Positions 26,805 through 35,003 of a stretch of DNA of 64,000 nt are shown here, in pieces (position 1 is the stretch's first letter; every line of letters starts with the position of its first letter). The position numbers and the translations under genes were made by a program. The notes beneath the pieces were generated by a model. It was not told the origin of the DNA and did no database searches. It saw only the letters and a program-made list of their open reading frames with translations. Source of the DNA: Brevundimonas viscosa (GTDB lineage Bacteria; Pseudomonadota; Alphaproteobacteria; Caulobacterales; Caulobacteraceae); assembly GCF_900116065.1 (NCBI RefSeq), contig NZ_FOZV01000001.1, positions 124,001 to 188,000 on the forward strand, in the 5' to 3' direction.

Positions 26805-29015
26805 CTAGGCCGCCACGGGCAGGCGGGCGGTCGGGAGGTCGCCGGCGAGGGCGCGGGTGACCACGGCGAAGAGGCCGGCCTGGTTGATCGGCTTGGCGAG
26901 GTGGGCGTTCATGCCGGCGGCGAGGCAGCGCTCGACGTCCTCGGGCATGGCGTCGGCGGTCATGGCCACGATGGCCAGGTCCCCGGGTTCCCCGGGCAAC
27001 AGCCGGATCTGGCGGGTCGCCTCGAGGCCGTCCATGCGCGGCATGCGGACGTCCATAAGCACGAGGTCGAACGGGAGGTCGCGCACGGCGTCCACGGCCT
27101 CGACCCCGTCGGCGACCTCGGCCACCTCGCAGCCCAGGGCCTCGAGCATGATGCGGGCGACCTCGCGGTTGACCGGGTGGTCGTCGACGACGAGCACGCG
27201 CGGCGCCCGGTCCTCCGCGTCCTCCCGCTCCGGCGAGTCCGCCGCCGGCGCAGCCACTGGCGCAGGCGCTGGCGGGGAAGCGGCGCAGACGGCTTCCGCG
27301 GCCGGCGCCGGCCCGGCGACCGGCGTCGGCTCGGGCGCGTCGGCGGCGCGCGGCAGCGGCAGGTGAAGGGTGAAGGTGGAGCCCTCGCCGGGACGGCTGT
27401 CCACCTCGATGCGGCCGCCGAGGCGGCGAACGTGGCGGGCCGCCAGGGCGAGGCCGAGGCCCACGCCGGAATGGACCCGGCTGATCGAGGCGTCGCCCTG
27501 GGCGAAGGCCTCGAACAGACGCGGCTGGAGGTCGGGGTGGATGCCGCAGCCGGTGTCCGACACCTGGACGGTCACGCCGTCGGCGGCCCGGTCGAGGCGG
27601 ATCCGTATCTCGCCTTCGGCGGTGAATTTGAGGGCGTTGGCGACCAGCGGGTGGATGGCCTGACGCAGGGCGCGCGGATCGGCCATGTAGCGGGCGCGCG
27701 GCGGCAGGCGGTTGTCGACCACGAGCAGCACGCCCCGCGCGTCGGCCGCGTCCTGACCGTGAGCGGCGGCGTCGCGCGCGACCGCGGCGAGATCCACCGG
27801 CTCCGGGGCGACGGCGTCGTCGCCACGGGCGAAATCGAGGATGTCTTCCACCAGCTTCAGCAGGGCGTCCGAGGACTGGCGGATCTGGCGGGCGTGACGC
27901 ACGGCTTCCGGGTCAAGTCCCGGGCGGCCGGCGAGCAGGTCGGCGAATCCGGCCACGCCGTTGAGGGGCGTGCGCATCTCGTGGCTCATCATGGCCAGGA
28001 AGCGCGAGCGGGCGGCGGCGGCGTCCTCGGCCCGGCGGCGGGCCTCGTGCGCCGCGGCGGTGCGGGCGCGCAGCCGCGCCTCGAGCCGCCGGCGCTCGGT
28101 CATCACCGTGCTGAGCGGCAGCACGGTCGCCACCATGGTCAGGATGTAGAGATTGTAGACGCCCAGCTGGCGGAAGATCGGCGGGATCGACTCCAGACCC
28201 GGCGCCTCGTCGAGCCGCACCAGATGCACCGGGCCCTGCCCGGTCAGGGTCGCCACGCCGCTCAGCGCCGCCAGCACGATGAGGGCCGCCGCTGTCATGG
28301 TGGGCGACAGCCGCAGGCCGATCAGCAGCATGGGCATGAGCGTGAGGAAGAGCAGCGGAGAGTCGGTCTGCCAGAAGACCCAGGTGGTGACGAAAACCAT
28401 CAGGGCCATCAGGGTGGTCGCCTCGGGCCACCGGGCGCGGCCGAGCCCCGCGAAGCGATGACGGCGGGCGAGCAGCAGGAGGATGGGCGTGACCAGCAGC
28501 AGCCCCATCAGCTCCATGACGAAGAATTTCTGCAGCTGGAAGAACCACACCGCCGCCGGCGGCTCCCGCAGCAGCCACAGCAGCCCCATGCCGACGAGGC
28601 TGGTGACCGCCACGGCGCTGGCGGCGCAACCGGCGAAGCGGACAAGGCGGCGCGGCCGGCGCATGTCGAGCGCCGCCCCGCAGTAGCGACGGGCCAGCAG
28701 GGCCGCGAGGGAGGCTTCGCCGAGATTGAGCAGCGGGTTGATCCAGAGGAAGGCTCCCGGATCGCCCCGAACGCTGTTGCTGAGCAGGTTGATGCCGAAG
28801 CAGGCGGCCAGCACCAGCATCGCCGGACGCCGGTGAAGCTGCAGCAGGGCCGCGGCCATGATGCCGTTGGACAGCCAGACGACGACGGCGCCGTAGGTGG
28901 CGACGCTCCAGTGACCGAGCAACTGGGAGACGGCGAACAGGACGACGTAGGCCCACGCGGGCGGCCCCGCGACGCGGCCCGCCTCATGCCTGAACAAACG
29001 CCAACGACCCCTCAA
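26805..29015 (-). CDS. Hybrid sensor histidine kinase with MASE1 membrane domain
   Basis: A 736-residue membrane-bound hybrid kinase. The N-terminal 300 residues form about eight to nine helices of MASE1 type (SVATYGAVVVWLSNGIMAAA, RGDPGAFLWINPLLNLGEA). A short coiled coil leads to the HisKA box FLAMMSHEMRTPLNG (near residue 350), then the GHKL domain (PLVANALKFTAEG, DTGCGIHPD, GVGLGLALA), a Pro/Ala linker and a C-terminal receiver domain with Asp in FDLVLMDVRMPRMDG and Lys in HLAKPIN. The start is a TTG chosen because GGGAGGA lies six bases upstream. The output partner is not in the window. Confidence 0.9.
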   Translation of the reverse strand: MRGRWRLFRHEAGRVAGPPAWAYVVLFAVSQLLGHWSVATYGAVVVWLSNGIMAAALLQLHRRPAMLVLAACFGINLLSNSVRGDPGAFLWINPLLNLGEASLAALLARRYCGAALDMRRPRRLVRFAGCAASAVAVTSLVGMGLLWLLREPPAAVWFFQLQKFFVMELMGLLLVTPILLLLARRHRFAGLGRARWPEATTLMALMVFVTTWVFWQTDSPLLFLTLMPMLLIGLRLSPTMTAAALIVLAALSGVATLTGQGPVHLVRLDEAPGLESIPPIFRQLGVYNLYILTMVATVLPLSTVMTERRRLEARLRARTAAAHEARRRAEDAAAARSRFLAMMSHEMRTPLNGVAGFADLLAGRPGLDPEAVRHARQIRQSSDALLKLVEDILDFARGDDAVAPEPVDLAAVARDAAAHGQDAADARGVLLVVDNRLPPRARYMADPRALRQAIHPLVANALKFTAEGEIRIRLDRAADGVTVQVSDTGCGIHPDLQPRLFEAFAQGDASISRVHSGVGLGLALAARHVRRLGGRIEVDSRPGEGSTFTLHLPLPRAADAPEPTPVAGPAPAAEAVCAASPPAPAPVAAPAADSPEREDAEDRAPRVLVVDDHPVNREVARIMLEALGCEVAEVADGVEAVDAVRDLPFDLVLMDVRMPRMDGLEATRQIRLLPGEPGDLAIVAMTADAMPEDVERCLAAGMNAHLAKPINQAGLFAVVTRALAGDLPTARLPVAA

Positions 29016-29178
29016 CCGGATTCCTCCCGGCTCATACCCGACGCGACACCCCTAGCGCGAAATCCGTAAACAAAATGGAGCGCTGCGCCGGCGCCGCTGT
29101 CGGGCGAGGAACCGGCGCGGGAGCGGGGCCGTTTCCCCGACCGCGCCGCCTCCCGCGTCGCGGAGAGTGCGAATTCCG

Positions 29179-29958
29179 ATGTCAGACACCGTTCCCGACC
29201 CCAGCTTCAGCCCGCCTCCGGAGGCGGTCGCCTTCTACGAGGAGGCTCTGGGTCTGCTGAAGGAGAGCGGCATCCCCTTCCTGCTCTCGGGGACCTATGC
29301 GGTGACGGCCTATACCGGCATCCGGCGGCCGACCAAGGACCTGGACGTCTTCTGCAAGCCGGGGGACTACCCGCGCATCCTCGCCTACTTCCAGGCCCGC
29401 GGCTTCCGGACGGACGTCGAGGACGAGCGCTGGATCGCCAAGGTGTGGAAGGACGACAAGCACTTCTTCGATGTGATCTTCGCCATGTCGAACGGGACGA
29501 TCGCGGTCAACGACAGCTGGTTCGGCGACGACGTCATCGAGGTCTACGGCCACCGCGTGGGGATCACCCCGCCCACCGCGCTGATCCTGTCCAAGGTCTT
29601 CATCCAGGACCGCTACCGCTACGACGGGGCGGACGTGAACCACGTCATCCTGAAGCAGGCCGACGCCATCGACTGGAAGAGCCTGCTGGACCAGATGGAC
29701 CTGTACTGGGAGGTGCTGCTGGCGCACCTGCTGAACTTCCGCTTCGCCTACCCCACCGAGCGCGACAAGACGCCGCGCTGGCTGATCGCCGAGCTGACCG
29801 AGCGGCTGCAGGCCCAGGTCGACCTGCCCGCCCCCCGGATCAGGGTGTGCCGCGGACGGTTGTTCAGTCCACGCGACTACATCGCCGACATCACCGAATG
29901 GGGCTTCGGCGACGTGGTCGGCAAGGGGCTCGAGGAACGCCATGAACCGATTGACTGA
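29179..29958 (+). CDS. Nucleotidyltransferase-fold protein
   Basis: A 259-residue cytoplasmic protein with a Pol-beta-like nucleotidyltransferase signature: LLSGTYAVTAYTGIRRPTKD followed by LDVFC gives the G-S...D-x-D pattern near residues 37-60, followed by a likely third acid around KHFFDVIFAMS. This pattern is found in MNT/AbiEii-like and 'nucleotidyltransferase family' proteins. The helical C-terminal half (LLDQMDLYWEVLLAHLLNF) is family-specific. ATG at 29179 is preferred over a GTG twelve bases earlier. A metallophosphoesterase gene follows 78 bases later on the same strand; the two may act as an add-and-remove pair, which is inference. Confidence 0.7.
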   Translation: MSDTVPDPSFSPPPEAVAFYEEALGLLKESGIPFLLSGTYAVTAYTGIRRPTKDLDVFCKPGDYPRILAYFQARGFRTDVEDERWIAKVWKDDKHFFDVIFAMSNGTIAVNDSWFGDDVIEVYGHRVGITPPTALILSKVFIQDRYRYDGADVNHVILKQADAIDWKSLLDQMDLYWEVLLAHLLNFRFAYPTERDKTPRWLIAELTERLQAQVDLPAPRIRVCRGRLFSPRDYIADITEWGFGDVVGKGLEERHEPID

Positions 29959-29980
29959 GAGGCGCTGTCGCGCGGCGCGC

Positions 29981-30004
29981 GTCCCTGCTTGCGCGGGGAT
30001 GACG
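29981..30004. repeat. Dispersed short palindrome (GTCCCTGC...GCGGGGAT)
   Basis: GTCCCTGCTTGCGCGGGGAT followed by GACG. This resembles the widespread dRS3-like element that, when translated, gives the SSPRKQG or VIPAQAGT strings seen as spurious peptides in many proteobacteria. Here it sits between the nucleotidyltransferase and phosphoesterase genes. Confidence 0.55.
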
Positions 30005-30036
30005 GGTGCGCCGCCTGAGCGCCGGAAGGAGCCTGG

Positions 30037-30807
30037 ATGACTGACCACCCCGATCCGCAGACGCCGCAGCCGGGGCTGGAGCCGGGCCCGTCGAAGAAGC
30101 TGCGGGTGGCGGCGGTCGGCGACCTGCATGTCGGCGAGCGCCACGACGCGCCGCACCGGGACCTGTTCGACCGGGTGCACGAGGACGCCGACGTGCTGTG
30201 CCTGTGCGGCGACCTGACGAACTTCGGCAAGACCCGCGAGGTCGAAATCCTGCTCGAGGACCTGCGCCACTGCCGCATCCCCATGGTCGGGGTGCTGGGC
30301 AACCACGAGCACGAGTGCGGCCAGCCCGAGAAGGTCAAGGACATGCTGTGCGACGCCGGGGTGAAGATCCTCGACGGCCAGTCCTACGAGATCGACGGCG
30401 TCGGCTTCGCCGGGGGCAAGGGGTTCGTGGGCGGCTTCGGCCGCTACATGCTGAGCTCGTTCGGCGAGGACTCGATCAAGCGCTTCGTGCAGGAGGCGGT
30501 CGACGACGCCAATGTGATCGAGAACTCGATCCGCATGCTGCGCACCGAGCGGTCGGTGGTGGTGCTGCACTATTCGCCGGTGGTCGACACGGTGATGGGC
30601 GAGCCGCCGGAGATCCACGCCTTCCTCGGCTCGTCGCGGCTGGGCGAGACGGTGGACCGCTACGACAACATCAGCCTGGTGGTGCACGGCCACGCCCATC
30701 GCGGGGCGGCCGAGGGGCGGACCAACAAGGGCACGCCGGTCTACAACGTCGCCCTGCCGGTGCTGCGGACCCTGGGCGAGACGCCCTACCGGGTGTTCGA
30801 GGTCTGA
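30037..30807 (+). CDS. Calcineurin-like metallophosphoesterase
   Basis: A 256-residue cytoplasmic phosphoesterase with the full metal-binding motif set: AVGDLHVGE (Asp, His), CLCGDLTNFG (Asp), GVLGNHEHE (Asn, His), VVLHYSPV (His) and VVHGHAHRG (two His). The region FAGGKGFVGGFGRYML and IENSIRMLRTERSVVVLHYS mark a subfamily found in alphaproteobacteria whose substrate is not known. Start ATG follows a GGAAGGAG site. Linked to the upstream nucleotidyltransferase. Its 3' end overlaps the convergent vanZ-like gene by 22 bases. Confidence 0.88.
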   Translation: MTDHPDPQTPQPGLEPGPSKKLRVAAVGDLHVGERHDAPHRDLFDRVHEDADVLCLCGDLTNFGKTREVEILLEDLRHCRIPMVGVLGNHEHECGQPEKVKDMLCDAGVKILDGQSYEIDGVGFAGGKGFVGGFGRYMLSSFGEDSIKRFVQEAVDDANVIENSIRMLRTERSVVVLHYSPVVDTVMGEPPEIHAFLGSSRLGETVDRYDNISLVVHGHAHRGAAEGRTNKGTPVYNVALPVLRTLGETPYRVFEV

Positions 30808-31151
30808 AACGCCGCGCGCGGGCGGAAGCCGCGCCATACGGCCCAGAGCAGCAGGGCGACGGCGATGCCGAGGGCGTCGGCGAGCAGGTCGCCCCAGCTG
30901 GCGTCGCGGCCGACCAGCCCCTGGACCACCTCGACCGCACCCCCGAGGGCCAGCGCCAGAAGGGCGGCGACGGTCCGCGGCAGCCGCCGGAACAGCACCC
31001 CCAGGCTCCACAGGATCAGCCCGAACACCACGAAGTGGGCGCCCTTGTCCCAGACGCCGCTGGCCGCCTCGACGTTTCCGAAGGGGCCGATCATCAGGGT
31101 CAGGGAGACGACGAGGATGGCGACCGCAACGAGGCGGAGCAGATGCGACAT
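30786..31151 (-). CDS. VanZ-like membrane protein
   Basis: A 121-residue protein with four hydrophobic segments, VanZ-like family: LVAVAILVVSLTLMIGPF, the GVWDKGAHFVVFGLILWSL segment with the conserved D-K-x-x-H, TVAALLALALGGAVEVVQGL with Glu, and DLLADALGIAVALLLW with the conserved Asp residues. VanZ proteins affect glycopeptide sensitivity in Gram-positives; in proteobacteria the role is unknown. Overlaps the metallophosphoesterase gene tail to tail. Confidence 0.85.
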   Translation of the reverse strand: MSHLLRLVAVAILVVSLTLMIGPFGNVEAASGVWDKGAHFVVFGLILWSLGVLFRRLPRTVAALLALALGGAVEVVQGLVGRDASWGDLLADALGIAVALLLWAVWRGFRPRAAFQTSNTR

Positions 31152-31189
31152 GGAGGGCTCGGAAGGTCCGGGGGAGGAGCCGGTCTATA

Positions 31190-31753
31190 TCAGCCGGTCG
31201 CCAGAACCCACACCCCCGTGGCGGCGAAACCGAGCGCGGCGGCGACGCGGATCCAGCGCAGCGGCAGGCGGCGCGCGGCCGCCTCGCCGAGGAAGACGGC
31301 GGGGCCGTTGACCAGCATCATGCCCAGGGTCGAGCCGGCTACGACGGCGACGACGGACTGGAACTGGGCGGCGAGCATGGCCGTGGCGACCTGGGTCTTG
31401 TCGCCCATCTCGATGACGAAGAAGGCGGCGGCGGTGGTCCAGAACACGCCGGAGAAGGTCTTCTCGGTGGTGTCGGGGCGCTCGTCGAAGCGGTCGGGGA
31501 TGAGGGCCCAGGCCGCGAAGCCGAGGAAGGCGAAGCCGACCACCCAGCGCACCCAGGGACCGTGCATCCAGTGCGAGAGCACGGCGCCGGCGGCGGCGGC
31601 GAACAGGTGATTGCCCAGGGTCGCGGCGAGGATGCCGAGCAGGATCGGCAGCGGCCGGCGCCAGGCGGCGGCCAGCACGATGGCCAGCAACATGGTCTTG
31701 TCCCCGATCTCCGCGATGGAGACGAGGCCGGTCGAGATCAGGAAGGCGTCCAA
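31190..31753 (-). CDS. TMEM165/GDT1 (UPF0016) family manganese/calcium exporter
   Basis: A 187-residue inner-membrane cation exporter. It has two inverted copies of the hallmark motif, SIAEIGDKTMLLAIVLA (first helix) and FVIEMGDKTQVATAMLA (fourth helix), that together form the cation site, and six hydrophobic helices in all. Bacterial members export Mn2+. The start is a weak TTG (MDAFLISTGL) with only GAAGAAG before it, fitting control at the translation step. A manganese-riboswitch-like leader lies 80-190 bases upstream, beginning in the end of the PAP2 gene. So Mn2+ probably induces it. Confidence 0.93.
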   Translation of the reverse strand: MDAFLISTGLVSIAEIGDKTMLLAIVLAAAWRRPLPILLGILAATLGNHLFAAAAGAVLSHWMHGPWVRWVVGFAFLGFAAWALIPDRFDERPDTTEKTFSGVFWTTAAAFFVIEMGDKTQVATAMLAAQFQSVVAVVAGSTLGMMLVNGPAVFLGEAAARRLPLRWIRVAAALGFAATGVWVLATG

Positions 31754-31829
31754 GACTTCTTCGTGCGCGGGGGCCTCGGCGGACGGACCTGTGGCGTTCG
31801 CAGCCGGACCCCCGCGTGGAAGCGCCCTG

Positions 31830-31945
31830 CGAAGCCAGCGGTCTTGCCAGGACCCGAAGGTCCGATCGCGCCATTCCCTCCGGGCGAGGGAAAGTGTGTT
31901 GACGCGAACCCCGCTGACAGGCGCGGGCGGCTACTCCCCGATGAC
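31830..31945 (-). promoter_or_regulatory. yybP-ykoY type manganese riboswitch
   Basis: Minus-strand leader of the TMEM165 gene. It has the three class landmarks in order: GGGGAGTAG (31939-31931), CGTCAACA in the middle junction (about 31904-31897), and GGCAAGACC (31848-31840), with stems between them (for example TTTCCCTC/GAGGGAA and GGACC-TTCG-GGTCC). This class senses Mn2+ and is known upstream of Mn exporters including UPF0016 proteins. Its first landmark contains the TAG stop of the PAP2 gene, so sensor and upstream gene overlap. Expression platform details are not resolved. Confidence 0.8.
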
Positions 31946-32695
31946 GGCGGGGTCTGTAGCGGCGGGCGGGGCGTCGTGCAAGCCGCCGGCGTGGCGGGCC
32001 TGCCATCGCTGCGCCGCCCAGGCGACCAGCCACAGGGCCATGGCCCAGGCCGCGCCGGCGCACCAGCCGGCGACGACGTCCGAGGTCCAGTGGGCGCCGA
32101 GATAGATGCGGGTGAGGCCGACCAGGGCGGCGATCAGCATGGCCGCCCCAAGCGCGAAGGCCTTGAGCCGACGGCGCGGCAGGACGCGGATCAGCATCAC
32201 CCCGAGGCTGAGGTAGAAGACGGTCGCGAGCAGGGCGTGGCCGGAGGGGAAGCTGGCGTTCAGGGTCTCCACCGCCTGGTAGGCGGCGGGCGGACGCTCG
32301 CGTTCGAACAGGGCCTTCAGCCCCTCGCTGAGACCGACCCCGCCGGCCAGTCCGAGGGCGAGCAGCGCCGCCGACAGGCGCTTGCCCTGGATCAGCAGGA
32401 AGGCGAAGGCGATGAGGGCGAACAGGGCCAGGACGGAGATGCCGCCGAGCGAGGTCAGGTCGGCGGCGGCCTCGTGCAGCCACCACGGGCCGCGCGGCTC
32501 GCCGGGGACCGGCTGCAGCCACAGCAGCACCGCCTCGTCGATGGCGCGGCCGTCCGCCTCGGTCATGTCGTCGGCGATCTCGATGAAGGTCATCACGCCC
32601 AGCGCAATGATCGTGAGGGCGGCGAGGGCGGCGATTTCGGCGCGCGCCAGACGCAGGGTCCGGCGCAGGAGATCGAGGGCGGCGGCGCGGTTCAT
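31931..32695 (-). CDS. PAP2 family membrane phosphatase
   Basis: A 254-residue membrane phosphatase with the acid-phosphatase motif set: KALFERERPPAAY (C1 KX6RP), FPSGHAL (C2 PSGH) and SRIY-like TRIYLGAHWTSDVVAGW (C3 SRX5HX3D, here with Thr for Ser). Six helices are predicted. Likely substrates are undecaprenyl pyrophosphate or phosphatidic acid/PGP. The start at 32695 (MNRAAALDLLRR) is preferred; a GTG at 32731 is possible. The stop codon TAG is the end of the GGGGAGTAG riboswitch motif. Confidence 0.88.
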   Translation of the reverse strand: MNRAAALDLLRRTLRLARAEIAALAALTIIALGVMTFIEIADDMTEADGRAIDEAVLLWLQPVPGEPRGPWWLHEAAADLTSLGGISVLALFALIAFAFLLIQGKRLSAALLALGLAGGVGLSEGLKALFERERPPAAYQAVETLNASFPSGHALLATVFYLSLGVMLIRVLPRRRLKAFALGAAMLIAALVGLTRIYLGAHWTSDVVAGWCAGAAWAMALWLVAWAAQRWQARHAGGLHDAPPAATDPAVIGE

Positions 32696-32868
32696 GGCGA
32701 GGCAAACGGTCCCGCTTGTGGGACGTTCCACTCACGCGTTCGTGATGAATAATTCCGGGCCGGCGTCATGCCCTCGTCGTGGGCCGTCCACAGGCTCATC
32801 CCCCGCCTTGATCGCGATTCGCCCAGAAAGTGATCGTCAAGCCCGTTGACGGTTGGTTAGCCATCTGC

Positions 32869-32915
32869 GCCCCATATGTGGGCTTGGGGAGCGCTACGGC
32901 CACTAGATGCTGTGG
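32869..32915 (+). promoter_or_regulatory. Pair of NrdR-like boxes upstream of nrdA
   Basis: GCCCCATATGTGGGCT at 32869-32884 and CCACTAGATGCTGTGG at 32900-32915. The second matches the NrdR consensus ACACWATATATWGTGT at 11 of 16 positions. Centres are 31 bp apart, the same as at nrdB. They end 50 bases before the nrdA ATG and would overlap the core promoter. Confidence 0.65.
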
Positions 32916-32964
32916 TCGGCGGCGCAGGCAGTCCTTTTCTCGATTTTGTTCAGGGCGATATCCG

Positions 32965-34851
32965 ATGGCCGGCGGCGAAGCGTTGAAGACGGTGGAATTC
33001 CAGGGGATCGAGGCGGCCGAGGCGGGTCAGCGACCCCATCTTTCGCTCGTGCCCTCGATCCAGATCGACCGCTCGCGCGACGCGCTGCTGACCGACTTCG
33101 GCAAGAAGACGCTGGAGGATCGCTACCTGCTGAAGGGCGAGTCCTACCAGGACATGTTCGCCCGGGTGGCGACGGCCTTCTCGGATGACGCCGAGCACGC
33201 CCAGCGCGTCTACGACTACATGTCCAAGCTGTGGTTCATGCCGGCCACGCCGGTGCTGTCCAACGGCGGCGCCGACCGCGGTCTGCCGATCAGCTGCTTC
33301 CTCAACGCCGTGGGCGACAGCCTGGACGGCATCCAGAACGTCTGGAACGAGAACGTGGCCCTGGCCTCGAACGGCGGCGGCATCGGCACCTACTGGGGCG
33401 GCGTCCGCTCGATCGGCGAGAAGGTCAAGGGCGCCGGCCAGACCTCGGGCATCATCCCGTTCATCCGGGTGATGGACTCGCTGACCCTGGCCATCTCGCA
33501 GGGCTCGCTGCGGCGCGGCTCGGCGGCGGTCTATCTCGACGTCCACCACCCGGAGATCGAGGAATTCCTCGAGATCCGCAAACCCTCGGGCGACTTCAAC
33601 CGCAAGTCCCTGAACCTGCACCACGGCATCTCGATCAGCGACGCCTTCATGGAGGCGGTGCGCGACGGCAAGCCGTTCGAACTGAAGTCGCCCAAGACCG
33701 GCGAGGTCATGAAGACGGTCGACGCCCGCACCCTGTGGCAGAAGATCCTCGAGATCCGCCTGCAGACGGGCGAGCCCTACCTGATCTTCTCGGACACTGT
33801 GAACCGGCAGATGGCCCCGCACCAGCGCGAGCTGGGCCTGTCGGTGAAGCAGTCGAACCTGTGCGCCGAGATCATGCTGCACACCGGCCGGGACCACCTG
33901 GGCGTGGACCGCACCGCGGTCTGCTGCCTGTCGTCGGTCAACGCCGAGAAGTTCCTGGAGTGGCGCGAGGAGCCGCGCTTCGTCGAGGACCTGATGCGCT
34001 TCCTCGACAACGTGCTGGAGGACTTCATCCGCCGCGCGCCGCCGGCCATGGCCGCGGCGGTCTATTCGGCAAAGCGCGAGCGTTCGGTGGGTCTGGGCCT
34101 GATGGGTTTCCACTCCTTCCTGCAACAGCAGGGCGTGGCCTTCGAGAGCGCCATGGCCAAGTCGTGGAACATGCGGCTGTTCAAGCACCTGCGCCGCGAG
34201 GCCGACAAGGCCAGCCGCCTGCTGGCCGAGGAGAAGGGCCCCTGCGAGGACGCCGCCGAGCGCGGCGTGATGGAGCGCTTCAGCCACAAGCTGGCGATCG
34301 CGCCGACCGCCTCGATCTCGATCATCTGCGGCGGCACCAGCGCCGGCATCGAGCCGATCCCGGCCAACATCTACACCCACAAGACCCTGTCGGGCTCGTT
34401 CGCCGTGAAGAACCCGTACCTGGAGAAGATCCTGGGCGAGAAGGGCATCGACACCGAGGCGGTGTGGAGCTCGATCCTCGAGCACGAAGGGTCGGTGCAG
34501 CACCTCGAGCAGCTGTCCGACGAGGAGAAGGCCGTGTTCAAGACCGCCTTCGAGCTGGACCAGCGCTGGGTGGTGGAGCTGTCGGCCGACCGCGCGCCCG
34601 AGATCTGCCAGGCCCAGTCGATCAACCTGTTCATCCCGGGCGACGTCGACAAGTGGGACCTGCACATGCTGCACTGGTCGGCCTGGGAGCGGGGCGTGAA
34701 GTCGCTCTACTACCTGCGCTCAAAGTCGGTGCAGCGCGCCGCCTTCGCCGGCGGCGAGGACAAGTCCGGCGAGCCCGAGGTGGATCCGAACCAGCCCGAC
34801 CTCTTCGCCGTGGCCCGCACCGACTACGACGAGTGCCTGGCCTGCCAGTGA
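32965..34851 (+). CDS. nrdA: Ribonucleoside-diphosphate reductase alpha subunit, class Ia
   Basis: Catalytic subunit that reduces NDPs to dNDPs. From ATG at 32965 it has 628 residues. Catalytic cysteines are visible: PISCFLN (first redox Cys), NLCAEIML (thiyl-radical Cys with Asn and Glu) and AVCCLSS (second redox Cys); the C-terminal shuttle pair is DECLACQ. The N-terminus starts directly at the catalytic lead-in (LLTDFGKKTLEDRYLL), about 100 residues shorter than E. coli NrdA, so the ATP-cone that senses dATP is missing. Longer upstream readings in frame lack a site. NrdR boxes precede it; nrdB is 8 kb away. Confidence 0.95.
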   Translation: MAGGEALKTVEFQGIEAAEAGQRPHLSLVPSIQIDRSRDALLTDFGKKTLEDRYLLKGESYQDMFARVATAFSDDAEHAQRVYDYMSKLWFMPATPVLSNGGADRGLPISCFLNAVGDSLDGIQNVWNENVALASNGGGIGTYWGGVRSIGEKVKGAGQTSGIIPFIRVMDSLTLAISQGSLRRGSAAVYLDVHHPEIEEFLEIRKPSGDFNRKSLNLHHGISISDAFMEAVRDGKPFELKSPKTGEVMKTVDARTLWQKILEIRLQTGEPYLIFSDTVNRQMAPHQRELGLSVKQSNLCAEIMLHTGRDHLGVDRTAVCCLSSVNAEKFLEWREEPRFVEDLMRFLDNVLEDFIRRAPPAMAAAVYSAKRERSVGLGLMGFHSFLQQQGVAFESAMAKSWNMRLFKHLRREADKASRLLAEEKGPCEDAAERGVMERFSHKLAIAPTASISIICGGTSAGIEPIPANIYTHKTLSGSFAVKNPYLEKILGEKGIDTEAVWSSILEHEGSVQHLEQLSDEEKAVFKTAFELDQRWVVELSADRAPEICQAQSINLFIPGDVDKWDLHMLHWSAWERGVKSLYYLRSKSVQRAAFAGGEDKSGEPEVDPNQPDLFAVARTDYDECLACQ

Positions 34852-35003
34852 CCGGCTGACGCCCGGCGGCCAAGCGACGCCGTATGGAACCCACCCACAG
34901 CGCTGCCGTTCGTCGAGGCAGTTCTGTGGCATGAAAATGTCAGTTGGCGGGACGGCCCCGATGGTGCAGGGTCGAATCCGTTAACGGACTGAGGGGACCG
35001 TTG

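Noticed and set aside
29981-30004. Possible CRISPR or attachment site between the transferase and phosphoesterase genes
   Set aside because: A single short palindrome of a common dispersed type, with no repeat-spacer pattern.
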